DNA of 64,000 nucleotides, taken from contig SADC01000293.1 in NCBI GenBank assembly GCA_004194705.1, positions 122,402-186,401 on the forward strand, in the 5' to 3' direction. Below, piece after piece: positions 55,677-64,000 of the stretch. The translations under genes and the position numbers were made by a program. The stretch is from Ditylenchus dipsaci. Its lineage: Eukaryota; Nematoda; Chromadorea; Rhabditida; Anguinidae. Below the pieces are notes generated by a model that was given only the letters and a program-made list of their open reading frames with translations, was not told where the DNA came from and made no database searches. Each line of letters starts with the position of its first letter. The first letter of the stretch is position 1.

Positions 55677-56475
55677 ATGGATGTGAACCAATTCCAGCAA
55701 TTCATGGGGTGCAGCAGCAACAGCAAGCAGCGATGGCTCAGCAGCAGCAACTTCAGCAACAGCAACATCAAGAAGTGGCGGCTCAGCAGCAAGCAGCTAT
55801 GGCTCAAATGATGGCTTTATTCCAAGAGCAGCAGCAGAATGGTGGTGGTGGTGGCGACAATGCTCAGCAAGTGCCTGCCCTGGTCTCAACTCTGCCTCAG
55901 TTGCCGGATATGGAGGTCTTCTCAGCAGATGACAGTGATCCAGCCAAGTTCGAGAATTGGATGGCCCGCTTCAGGTTCTCTCTCGATTGTGCAGCTCCGA
56001 ATATGGTGGATGTCTGCAAGGTCAAGGTCCTGATGACGAAGCTCTCTGCAGAAGCCTTTGCCGAATACCGAATGAGTGTCCTGCCCAGAGATGTGGTCGA
56101 CTTCAGCCAGGAAGAAACGGTTGGTGGTCTTTCTAAAGTTTTTGCTCATTCTCGCTTTTCGGTGGTGGATCGCTATAAGTGCCTATGTCTGGTCAAAGAT
56201 GATGGCGAGATGATAACCGTCTCAAAGATGATAACCGTCTCAAAGGTCATCTCCGCTTGTTCAACTTCAGTGCTTTGAAGGAAGAAGAGTTCAATTGCTT
56301 GCTCCTGCTTTTGGGTCTCAAGTCAAATGGTGATGCTGTGCTCAGAACCCGAATTCTCCAGCTTCTCAATGAAAAAGGTGATGAAGTCATGTTCGATGAA
56401 ATTGTGGAAGAAGCTGCCAGCTATCTCTCAACAATTGCCGAAGCAAAGCATCTGGGAAGGAAAGAAGCGCCGTAA
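55677..56475 (+). pseudogene. Retrotransposon gag, frame-shifted
   Basis: Starts MDVNQFQQF at 55,677, 14 bp after the LTR. A one-base change leads into a Gln-rich stretch (QQQQQAAMAQQQQ) and a Gly-rich linker. The capsid-like domain with DDSDPAKFENWMARFRFSLD and VCKVKVLMTKLSAEAFAEYR follows. A tandem 18-bp duplication near 56,210 (GATAACCGTCTCAAAGAT repeated) and another frame change lead to LRLFNFSALKEEEFNCLLLL and LGLKSNGDAVLRTRILQLL, ending near KHLGRKEA. Gag forms the particle and binds the RNA. Confidence 0.75.
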
Positions 56476-56493
56476 TACTTCGGAATCAATCAG

Positions 56494-57228
56494 GTGGATC
56501 AGAAGAAAGCGCTCCCAAGTCAGGCCTGCTTCCGGTGTGGGCAAATGCATTGGTCAGATGATTGCTATACCAAAGGTCGGAAGTGCTATCAGTGCAATGA
56601 AGTAAGTCATTTCAAGAGTCAGTGCTCTAGCTTCAAGAAGTTCCGAAGGCCAGAGAAGAATGCTGAAATCAATGTGGTGATAGCTCCGTCAGTAATTATT
56701 AATGCTGTGAGTTCAGAAAGTCAGCTCCTCAAGAAGGAGGTGGAAGTCGATGACAAGCCAGTCAGTTTAGTATTGGATACCGGGGCTCAGCTGAATGTCA
56801 TCAGTAAAAAAGTCTACAAGTCAATAGGGTATCCGAAGGTCAAAGAAAGCACAGTGGTGGCCAAGCTCTGTGATGGTTCCTCTCTGAAGCTCCTTGGTGA
56901 AGGGGTCGCTTGCATGTCAGCAAATGGTCGGATCAGCGATCAGTCTTTCTTTGTGGCAAAGAAATGTGCGCTCAATCTGCTGGGACTTTCTGCTCTCAGA
57001 GCGCTTGGGTTTCTCAGTGCGCTGCTGCAGCAATCTTCAGTCAATGCAGTGGTGGCTCCGATCTGTCAAGATGATGCTAATTCCGAAGAGTCCTGGAACA
57101 ATGATGATGATGTGGTCATCGGTGCTTTGGAGTCAGCGAGTAAGAATTTAGTTAGGAACTTGCCGCAAGCATCAGCAGCCTTCCAATCTCGTTTGATGAG
57201 CTCGTCAGTTCCGTCGAAGATGATCTAG
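56494..57228 (+). CDS. Retrotransposon zinc knuckles and aspartic protease
   Basis: Two CCHC knuckles are visible: CFRCGQMHWSDDC (one residue short of the usual spacing) and CYQCNEVSHFKSQC. After a basic linker comes the retroviral-type aspartic protease with active site VLDTGAQLNVI and the later flap-like LCDGSSLKLLGEG, then CALNLLGLSALRALGF. The frame stops at 57,228 with no reverse transcriptase following. The protease would cut the polyprotein. Confidence 0.8.
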   Translation: MDQKKALPSQACFRCGQMHWSDDCYTKGRKCYQCNEVSHFKSQCSSFKKFRRPEKNAEINVVIAPSVIINAVSSESQLLKKEVEVDDKPVSLVLDTGAQLNVISKKVYKSIGYPKVKESTVVAKLCDGSSLKLLGEGVACMSANGRISDQSFFVAKKCALNLLGLSALRALGFLSALLQQSSVNAVVAPICQDDANSEESWNNDDDVVIGALESASKNLVRNLPQASAAFQSRLMSSSVPSKMI

Positions 57229-57339
57229 TTCTCAGTCAAGTGATGGAGTGCATCTCGAAAGGGTGGTCAAAGTCTGCACAGTCCGGAAAGTGCAGTGAAT
57301 TATTAATTAATGAATGAATTAATTCTACAGTCAGCGTCA

Positions 57340-57795
57340 GCATCTCTCAGTGGTCCATGACTGTGTGGTGCTCAACAAGCGTGTGGTCCTGCCAGATTCC
57401 AATTGTCATCAAGTGCTAAATATGCTGCATGAAATTCATCCGGGGTCAATCGAATTAAAAGGTTGGCTAGGACTCAATTCTTTTGGCCGAAGATGGAAGA
57501 AGGAATCGAAAGCTCAGCCGCCGTCTGCAGTGAGTGTGCCCAGCAAGCCGAAGCTCTAGTCAAACAGCCTCTCGAGTCGTCTTCGGTTTCAGTCAAGCCG
57601 TGGCAAGAAGCGATGGATGTGGAGCTCAATGCATTCAGTCGTCAGAAGCCAGTCGTTCCAGTGCAAGAGGCAGCTCAAGATAGAGCCTTGGTATATCAGC
57701 TCGAAGATGTTCCACTTGCTCAGCCTTCTCCTGTGTCTACTGCTCGTTCTTCTCTGATGATGCAAGCGCCTGTGGTGGAACCAGTGCTTCCTTAA
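57340..57795 (+). pseudogene. Integrase zinc-binding domain fused to a divergent tail
   Basis: Reads HDCVVLNKRVVLPDSNCHQV, then LNMLHEIHPGS (the H-x-x-H part). After a one-base change it continues ARTQFFWPKMEEGIESSAAV and CSECAQQAEAL (the C-x-x-C part), so the HHCC domain is recognisable. The catalytic DDE core is missing. Instead PWQEAMDVELNAFSRQKPVV and a Pro/Gln/Val-rich tail follow to a stop at 57,795. Confidence 0.7.
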
Positions 57796-57908
57796 ACAGG
57801 GTCCCGAAGCAAAGAATGCTCCTGCAGCCAAGTGGAAAGAAGTGCTACAAGAAATAGCCTCCTAATGGATAACATCGCTGTCCACCCAACCCGTTGTACG
57901 GGGGAAGA

Positions 57909-57990
57909 TGTTGTATAGGGTGATTTGTATCACTTGTTGTCTCGCAATGATCTGTTATTGTTGTAGTATATAAGGTCTGAACGGTTGTGT
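57909..57990 (+). repeat. 3' LTR, truncated
   Basis: TGTTGTATAGGGTGATTTGT through TATATAAGGTCTGAACG matches the first half of the left LTR with a few substitutions (CACTTGTTGTCTCGC against CACCTGTTGTCTTGC). The match is lost at about 57,990. Confidence 0.85.
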
Positions 57991-58769
57991 CTTAAAATGT
58001 ATATATTTTGGTCGATATGCATGTTTCACATGGACTGTCTTTTTAAAAGTTGCTCAGAAAGAGTAGCGAAACACGATGTATATCACAGAAAAATTTTGAA
58101 ACAAAATCGTGGTAAATCGCTATTTGTGACTTTATCATTTTCTCAGAAAGTCTCTTTTAGATACTGGATATTTTTCCAAGTATCAACTTTTTTATGAGGA
58201 CTCATTTTCAAATGGCTGTAAATTTAATAACAATAAAATAACTGAGTACATACAGGGTACCAAACCCATCGTGTTCATCGTGAAATTTCGCATCCAACCG
58301 CATAAAAGTGCCGCTCAAATGTTCGAGTGTTAATTTTTAAGTTGTTACTACGAACGTTTTGGTTAAAATTTTTAATTTTTTCATGATAACTGAGAGTTTG
58401 TAGAAAAATTCAATTGTAACTCAGAGTTTCGATCGGTCCTTTTTAAAAATATTTGTCCTTTTCGAGACCTCGAGTATTTTTTTAGGAACATGTTTACTGG
58501 GGGGGCCTTTTTTGGTCAACTATGAGTAGTGTTTAGACGTCTTCTAAGTAATTTTTATGCGCTAAAACCGATAAAAAAGTAGTTTCCAACCCATTCTCGC
58601 AGTAAAAAATAGGTTTTTGAAAAAAAAAATTGGCTACCTTAAGTTGACCGATGGCCTTGGTCCCCCAAGGTAAAATATCATGTATTGAGGAATTCTATCG
58701 CGTTTGGTCAGTGGAGCTGGGCAAAAAGAGCCTCAATATGCATTTTATGATCGAGAGTGCATCTCGGAA

Positions 58770-58945
58770 TCATGTCTAAGGTAAGTGAGTGCGCGCATCT
58801 CTAACTCTCAAGTCCCTTCGGAGGATTGGTGGATTGGAGTTGAGATGCGCACACCCACATAGCTAAGACATGATTCCGAGAAAGTGACTCTGGATGCATA
58901 AAAAACAATACGCATACCAGAGTTTCTTTATGCGGTAGGCCCCAG
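58770..58945. repeat. GTGCGCGCATCTC structured repeat, copy 6
   Basis: Core as in the other copies, with a shortened hairpin (AGTCCCTTCGGAGGATTGG). Confidence 0.8.
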
Positions 58946-59389
58946 CTAACAAAACTATGTTCAAATTCCATCTTTTCGGTATTTCAAGGAAATCCAGGTA
59001 CTCTTTTTGGTGTATTTAGCTCAGGAGACCAAGGCAAATGGTCAAGTTATGGTAATCGAAATATTTCCGAAATCCTAACTTTTTAGTACGGAAAATGTTG
59101 GGAAATAACTTTTTTGTCTAAAGTATATTATAGCAAGTCCTCCCGAAATTGGGTTTTAACTGCTTTTTTGTGTGTTTTAGGGCTTGAAACGTGTAGAAAA
59201 CACGTTTTTAGGTGGGGGACGGAACTTTTTGGAAAAATATTTTTTGGTCAAATTTTGACTTTTTGCCTTGGGGACCAAGGCAAATTTTTTACATTTTTTA
59301 CACTTTGATAGAATTTGAACATAGTTTTGAATACTGGGATCTACCGCATAAAGAAACTCTGGTTTGCATACTATTTTTATGCATCCAGA

Positions 59390-59530
59390 GTCACTTCCGA
59401 GTGATTTGTGTCTAAGGTATGGGTGTGTGCGCATCTCAACTACAAGCCCATAAGTCCCCTACGCCCCCGGAGGGGGCTTAGGGGCTTGAGAGTTAGAGAT
59501 GCGCACGAGCGCATCCGAGAATACTGTTGA
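59390..59530. repeat. GTGCGCGCATCTC structured repeat, copy 7 (inverted)
   Basis: GTGTGCGCATCTCAAC, a CCCCTACGCCCCCGGAGGGG hairpin and GAGATGCGCACGAGCGCAT, reading opposite to copy 6. Confidence 0.8.
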
Positions 59531-60130
59531 CAATAAATGCATAAAGAGACTTTTTTTGCCTAGTCCAGTGAGAAAAACAAGGTAAAAATGAACAAAACCA
59601 GGTGTCCAGGTACCCTCTCCAGGTGGTTTAACTTGGTCCCCCAAGGCAAAAAGTCAAAATTTAGTCAAAAAACTTTTTTTTCAAAAAGTGCCGTCCCCCA
59701 CTTGAAAACATGTTTTGTACACGTTTCAAGCCCTAAAACACACAAAAAGCAGTTAAAATCCCTTTTGGGAGGACTTGCTATAATATACTCCGGCCCTTTT
59801 TTATCGTTTTTAGCGTATAAAAATTACTTAGACATCGCCAAAACAATATTCATAGTTAACCGAAAAAGGCTCACCCACTCATCTTGTAGCCCTTGTAATT
59901 CTCTCGCGAATGGATAATTAACATTACGAAAGTTAATTAGATATATTTACAGAATAAAGAAAAATCCAGGATTTTCGATGCCCGAATGTTTAGTTTTGTC
60001 AAATTGACTCGTGGTCGAAAATTTGGAAAATGTTCCGTTTGTTGTAATAATATTCTTGCCATATCTTGTAGCGCAGATCAAGAGCTTCAAATACTATTTT
60101 AAGAACAATTTCGATAATACAATTTTGAGA

Positions 60131-60305
60131 TATAGTCAACTCCCGATTTAGTGTACACCCTGGGGACCGGCTCCAAGCGTACTCTAAATCGAGTGTACAC
60201 TAAATCGAGGGTTCGTTCTAGTCATTTTAATTAATCGCCGGCCAAAATGATTTAATCCAGGTGTACACTAAACCGAGGTGTACACTAAATCGGGAGTTGA
60301 CTGTA
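60131..60305. mobile_element. MITE TATAGTCAACTCCCGA
   Basis: The tips TATAGTCAACTCCCGATTTA and TAAATCGGGAGTTGACTGTA bound a 175-bp palindrome with CTAAATCGAGTGTACAC units inside. TA edges suggest a Tc1/mariner-type origin. Confidence 0.85.
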
Positions 60306-60546
60306 TGGCTTTTTGAAACAAAAACCGAAAATGCCAAAAACTAATTTTTCTTAATTTTTTGAATTTTAGTCATTTTTAACGGATTTGCTGTTTTCAAATG
60401 GCCATATATTAACATTTAAATTTTATAAAAAAAATCTTAAAAATCGATTTTGTAGCTCTAAAATTATAAAAACCCACACTGGGGCTTTCAAGGCCACACC
60501 CGGCCAACCGTGGTTCTAGCACAAAATCAATTCCAAATACACTTAC

Positions 60547-60882
60547 TTCTAGCATTAATTTTTCGCCACTTAAGATATGTGGTGAGAGAATACTAGGAGA
60601 GAGCACTGTAATTCCAATAGTCTCAGGAGATAGTACTTTGGGAGCAAGCAAGGAAGGACTCAACACTTTCACAATTAGTGATTCTGGTGAAAGTATTCGC
60701 GTGTCCAGCACTTTGGGTGATAGTACCTCAGCAATCAGGGCTTCAGGAGTGAGCACAAAAGCAGTAAGTGCTCTAGGAGACAGTATTTCGGCACGGAAGG
60801 CAGCTGGTGACAACACTCTAGCCATTAGAGCTCCAGGGGACAGCACTGAAGAGATGAATGCTCGAGGGCTCAGCACGTTTGC
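60547..60882 (-). CDS. LSP-decapeptide-repeat protein (MLT-10-like), repeat exon
   Basis: A clean 112-codon exon lies between an acceptor (TTTTCCAG) and a donor (GTAAGT). It encodes eleven head-to-tail decapeptides of the form [VI]LSPxx[LF]xxx, for example VLSPGALMAR, VLSPAAFRAE, ILSPRALTAF and ILSPESLIVK. The last diverges to ILSGEKLMLE. There is no frame error. Such LSP repeats are typical of the nematode MLT-10 family of secreted proteins linked to moulting, and that is the basis for calling the organism a nematode. The 3' continuation is the exon at 53,863-54,153. The upstream exon is not identified, since the intron to its left in gene order contains the element at 60,982-62,348. Confidence 0.7.
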
Positions 60883-60981
60883 CTGGAAAAGAAATCATAA
60901 ACGCAATCTTTTATCATTCCCTATTTCACCACAGTCTATCCTCGATAAAAAGCCAACAGAGCGTGTCGCTTAAGGCAGATT

Positions 60982-62348
60982 CACAATGAGTGTCGACCTG
61001 AGTGTGAGATTTGCCGTGTTTTAACGCGGGAAGAGCTGTACTTTTTTCTTCACCGAATCTTTTTTCTGTTGGTACCATTTTGTAGTTTAGATCATAGTGA
61101 CCGCGATAAGCAAAAATTGGACGGTGTCCCGTCCGCCGTCTTGACATTTTCCGCCGGTCGTCCGACCGGCCGTCCTTATTTTTTGCGTTCGGCCTGCCTT
61201 CCAACCAGCCGTCCTTCAAAAAAATTTTTTTGCTGGCCTTTGGCCGGCCGTCCAATATTTCGCCATCCTCTGAAATTTAGCCCCGGCCCTCTACCGGCCG
61301 TTTAAAGTCAATTTTTTTGACGGCCTTCGGTCGGCGGTTTTTATTGCTGTGTACATGCTTTTCGTTTTTATAATCAGTGGTTAGAAATTTATTGTTAAAG
61401 TTTCAATTTCAGTATCAAAAAGAAAGATTGTTCAAGTGACCTACATTCTAAGCTCTTTTACAAGATTTTCATCCTGTGTGTTTTTAATGTGCCAGTTTAA
61501 CAGTTAAACTTTTGTCTTGCATAATAAAAATTCACATTAGAAGATGGGTGTTTTCAAAATTGTTATTGCGATATACTACTTATCATTTTTTGGTCACATT
61601 TTTTTCACGCTATCCGGTCTGCTGGCCGTCTCAATTTTTCTTCACCAGCCGTCCGACCGGCCGTTTTAAAAAGAACATTTCGACGGCCGTCCGACTGGCC
61701 GTCCTTCGAAAAAAAAAAATTTCGCCGGCATCGGCCGCCGTCCACTTTATTTTTGTCGTACGGCGGCCGTCCGACCGTCTTACTTTCCAGCGCCGTCCGG
61801 ACGGAGACGCGGACGGGACGGCCCCGGAGGACGGCGCAGTCACTATGGTTAAGATTCAGGGCTTCCAAATAAACTATTGACAAGCAACATCTGATAAAGT
61901 TCGGGTAAAAATGCGTAGGTCCGCACTCAGGTCGACACTCGTCCGGATGTGAGCCTGAGTTTGATTCTGAGTGCGGATCTGAGCATTTTTACCCCAATTT
62001 TTTATCAGATGTTGCTTGTCAATGGTTCATTTTGAAGCCATGAATTGAAAGGACCATTACTTTTGCGCGCAGCGACATGCGCAAAATTTGAATTGGCGGG
62101 AAACATTCTCTTTGGTCTCGCACTTTACTCTTTCCTATCGTTTGATGTGACTTCAAAGAGTACAGTGCGAGACCACAAAGAAGTGTCCCCAGCCAATTCG
62201 AACTTTGCACATGCCGTTGCGCGCAAAAAAATGGTATTTTAAGTAACAAAAGGATACTAATAGAAAAAAGTTTCAGTGAAGAAAAAAGTACAGCTCTTCC
62301 AGCGCTAAAAACACCCCAAATCTCACGCTCAGGTCGATACTCATTGTG
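60982..62348. mobile_element. Element with CACAATGAGTGTCGACCTGA ends and GGCCGTCCG arrays
   Basis: The outer inverted pair is CACAATGAGTGTCGACCTGA (60,982) and TCAGGTCGATACTCATTGTG (62,348), continuing through AAGAGCTGTACTTTTTTCTT. Nested within it, ATAGTGACCGCGATAAGC at 61,088 and GCGCAGTCACTAT near 61,850 bound inverted GC-rich arrays of GGCCGTCCGACCGGCCG blocks (61,110-61,330 and 61,615-61,830). Two further palindromes follow at 61,858-62,042 (GACAAGCAACATCTGATAAA and inverse) and 62,045-62,235 (CTTTGGTCTCGCACTTTACT and inverse, related to 13,688-13,886). No gene. Confidence 0.75.
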
Positions 62349-63340
62349 CACGTACCTTTATCGGCAAACTCTTACAGCAAACCCTCGATATAAGCATAGC
62401 CCCAAAAGTTATCTAAAAAATAGAGGTAAAACTGTCAAAAGTGGATTGAGTAAAAGCAAAAATAAAAGTATATTGAGAGTCGACTGTATGAATACACAAC
62501 AAAATTTAATCCAGTGGAAGTCCAGCGAATTGCCAGTGGAAGTACACCAAATTATCAGTGAACCCCCATCGACTGCCAGTGGCAGTTTGATGGACTTCTA
62601 TTGGCAATTGTAGTGTACCACTGGCAATTTGCTGGATCTACAGTGGCAATTCGATGGACTTCCAAAAAACGTGTTCAATCCCATGTGGGATCTAACTCAC
62701 GACTCTAACTACTCGACCTGACGTCTCATCGTCTAGGCCACCATGTCGTTTTTAATGGACGTGGTAAAAGTTGGTTTATATACCTTATTTCGTGCAATTG
62801 GAAGGCCACATACAGTTTTCAATAAACCCTTTAAACTAATCCGTTTTTGCTGTGGTGTAGGCACCTGTGGGTAAATATTCAGTGTTTTTTACTTTGAAGC
62901 TGTTTACGAATCATTTTATCCGGAGATTGAGCCCATATAAAATTTGGCGCCGTTTCTTGTTCAGCCAGGAAACGGCGTAAAAATTTTGGCCGTAAAAATA
63001 GAGATGAAAAAATGGAAAAAATTTTTGATTTCGAAAAACCGTCGGTAAAATCGGGATCTTTGCGTTTTTTGTGACCAGACTGTACAGTATTCGAATTTTT
63101 TACGAAAAATGTCCTTCCCACACTTTTATTGACCGTTTCTATCGTTTAAACGGCCTAAAAATACTTAGACCTCGAAAAAACAGCTGTTAAAAAAAGAAAA
63201 ATTATCAAAAGAAAAAATTATGAATTTTATAAAAAATTTGCTTTCAACGACTTGTTTTCGCAGACACTCTATAGGGCCATCTAATATTTATATACACCAG
63301 TGTAAAGACATTTTCGTTGTCTTTGTTCTGGTAAAATAAA
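62349..63340. other. Repeat-rich, no gene recognised
   Basis: At 62,505-62,672 the units CCAGTGGAAGTCCAGCGAAT and GCCAGTGGAAGTACACC recur inverted as GTGTACCACTGGCAATTTGC. A tRNA-like stretch on the minus strand at 62,695-62,755 (GGTGGCCTAGACGATGAGAC as A-box, GTGAGTTAGATCCC as B-box) is degenerate. A decayed CTCGATATAAG MITE lies at 62,375-62,490. Confidence 0.45.
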
Positions 63341-63608
63341 TCATGGCACTAATGATGACAATCCCTGACTGGTATGACTTAAAGTATGAAAGACTGGTTT
63401 TGTAACGCTGGTCACGTCATGCAGCGTTTGAGGCTGGTTACCATTCGTCCTGCTGGTCACAAAAACAACAAACGGTGAGTTTCGAGGAGGCAGCTCAGCA
63501 AAGTATGACACTGTCAGTCGATTCTCCTTTAATTCTGGTTGCAATTTTTCCTGCAGAAAGAGCATATCTGTACGATATGCACAAACCACAGTAACTGGTG
63601 TTGAATTA
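63341..63608 (-). CDS. Unrecognised coding-like exon
   Basis: After an acceptor-like CCTACAG at 63,609 the minus strand stays open, with NSTPVTVVCAYRTDMLFLQE, KLQPELKENRLTVSYFAELP and NSPFVVFVTSRTNG, to a stop after GLSSLVP. Upstream, toward 64,000, plausible coding pieces such as SFIAHMDITRKIVVADTISI and CGNITGQGGHTSCSWLQSRC suggest a multi-exon secreted or membrane protein. I do not recognise the family. It could include upstream exons of the LSP-repeat gene on the same strand, but the in-frame stop at 63,341 argues against this as read. Confidence 0.35.
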
Positions 63609-64000
63609 GCTGTAGGATATTAAAGCCTGGAAGCTCAACTGCACATTCTGTTGGGCTGAATTGAGATCGTATCAGCGACAACAATCTTCCTGGTTATGTC
63701 CATATGAGCAATGAAACTGGGTAGTCCTTCCTTGCGTTTATAAAAATTGTTGTAATAGGCTGGTAATCACTCGCTTTCAAAACTGGTTCACAAAACTGCT
63801 TATACCTACAAATTAGAGATCAACTTACCAATAGCTGGATGACTGCACCGACTCTGCAACCAAGAACAACTAGTATGACCTCCTTGACCTGTTATGTTGC
63901 CACAGTCATCAACGAACGAAGACCCAACTCCGACCATCGAGACCGATACGGCAATGAATTAGCTGTCTAAAGAATGCTGGTCTTTGCAATCACTAATTGA

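Larger units (their letters stand above)
55499..57990 (+). mobile_element. LTR retrotransposon, internally deleted (no RT)
   Basis: A 164-bp left LTR, gag, protease and the N-terminal zinc-binding part of integrase are present in that order. The right LTR is partial. Reverse transcriptase and RNase H, normally between protease and integrase, are missing. A polypurine tract (ACGGGGGAAGA) precedes the right LTR. Domain order protease-(RT)-integrase and the gag type fit the Ty3/gypsy or a related group. It lies within the piggyBac-like element. Confidence 0.85.
54258..58329. mobile_element. piggyBac-like non-autonomous element bounded by TTAA
   Basis: The ends CCCTCGAACATTTGAGCG and (inverted) CACTCGAACATTTGAGCG are each flanked by TTAA (54,254-54,257 and 58,330-58,333), the piggyBac target site. 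The inverted match resumes with GAATTTCACGCTGAATACGA against GAAATTTCACGATGAACACG. Inside are a foldback segment (54,955-55,215; GCGATTGGCCGGATCAGGAT and inverse) and the LTR retrotransposon at 55,499. No piggyBac transposase is seen. Related interior sequence occurs near 25,394-26,075. Confidence 0.78.
58495..59872. mobile_element. Large foldback element, relative of 32,342-33,497
   Basis: GGCCTTTTTTGGTCAACTAT and TAATTTTTATGCGCTAAAAC on the left are matched inverted near 59,790-59,870 (TAGCGTATAAAAATTACTTA, AGTTAACCGAAAAAGG). CCTTGGTCCCCCAAGG occurs at 58,660 and again at 59,635. The centre holds two GTGCGCGCATCTC repeats (58,770-58,945 and 59,390-59,530) in opposite orientation, so this is a compound of two units. 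Confidence 0.75.

Overview
This window is eukaryotic, AT-rich, intron-bearing DNA, most likely from a nematode with a repeat-laden genome. The main clue is a protein built from decapeptide repeats of the form [VI]LSPxx[LF]xxx, which resembles the nematode MLT-10 moulting family. Introns of about 45-60 bp with TTTTCAG or TTTTAG acceptors fit as well. The species cannot be named from the sequence. No ordinary open reading frame exceeds about 250 codons. Almost every recognisable gene carries one or a few single-base frame breaks, often in homopolymers. Part of the apparent gene decay may therefore be sequence error in a little-polished long-read assembly.

Host-type genes: a ribosomal P1-like gene (1.54-1.91 kb, -), a Cdc42/Rac-like Rho GTPase (8.64-9.48 kb, -), a decayed ADP/ATP carrier (23.5-24.2 kb, +), a fragment of ribosomal protein uL2/RPL8 (36.65-36.98 kb, +), a Ulp1/SENP-like SUMO protease (41.2-42.0 kb, +, last exon repeated at 47.8 kb), a single-pass membrane glycoprotein present twice (44.87-46.12 and 50.81-52.06 kb, -), and the LSP-repeat gene (exons at 60.55-60.88 and 53.86-54.15 kb, -). 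Unrecognised coding-like exons lie at 2.0-2.45 and 63.3-63.6 kb.

Mobile DNA dominates. There are transposase remnants of MULE (0.1-0.5 kb), hAT (3.5-5.6 kb) and pogo/Tigger (10.7-11.3 kb) type, an internally deleted LTR retrotransposon with no reverse transcriptase (55.5-58.0 kb), a piggyBac-like element bounded by TTAA, and many foldback elements and MITEs. Several elements can be delimited exactly by target-site duplications: 18,182-19,874 (CTCTATAT), 23,261-25,174 (TTTTTTAC), 33,568-34,130 (GTTGTGTG), 35,142-38,783 (CTTATGGT), 40,630-42,933 (ACTCGTGAT) and 42,439-42,641 (GAATACTG). Two patterns stand out. Many elements have short tandem-repeat (minisatellite) arrays lying in opposite orientation just inside their ends. 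Four such elements contain a piece of an ordinary cellular gene (P1, ADP/ATP carrier, RPL8, Ulp1 protease), which looks like repeated capture of host genes by DNA transposons.

From 41.8 to 53.7 kb a unit of about 5.9 kb is present twice in tandem. The copies differ mainly by one-base homopolymer indels, and these break the membrane-protein frame at different places in each copy. This is either a very recent duplication or an assembly artefact. The unit ends just before the last exon of the LSP-repeat gene, whose 6.4-kb intron is filled by a piggyBac-like element (with the retrotransposon inside it), a foldback element and a small MITE.
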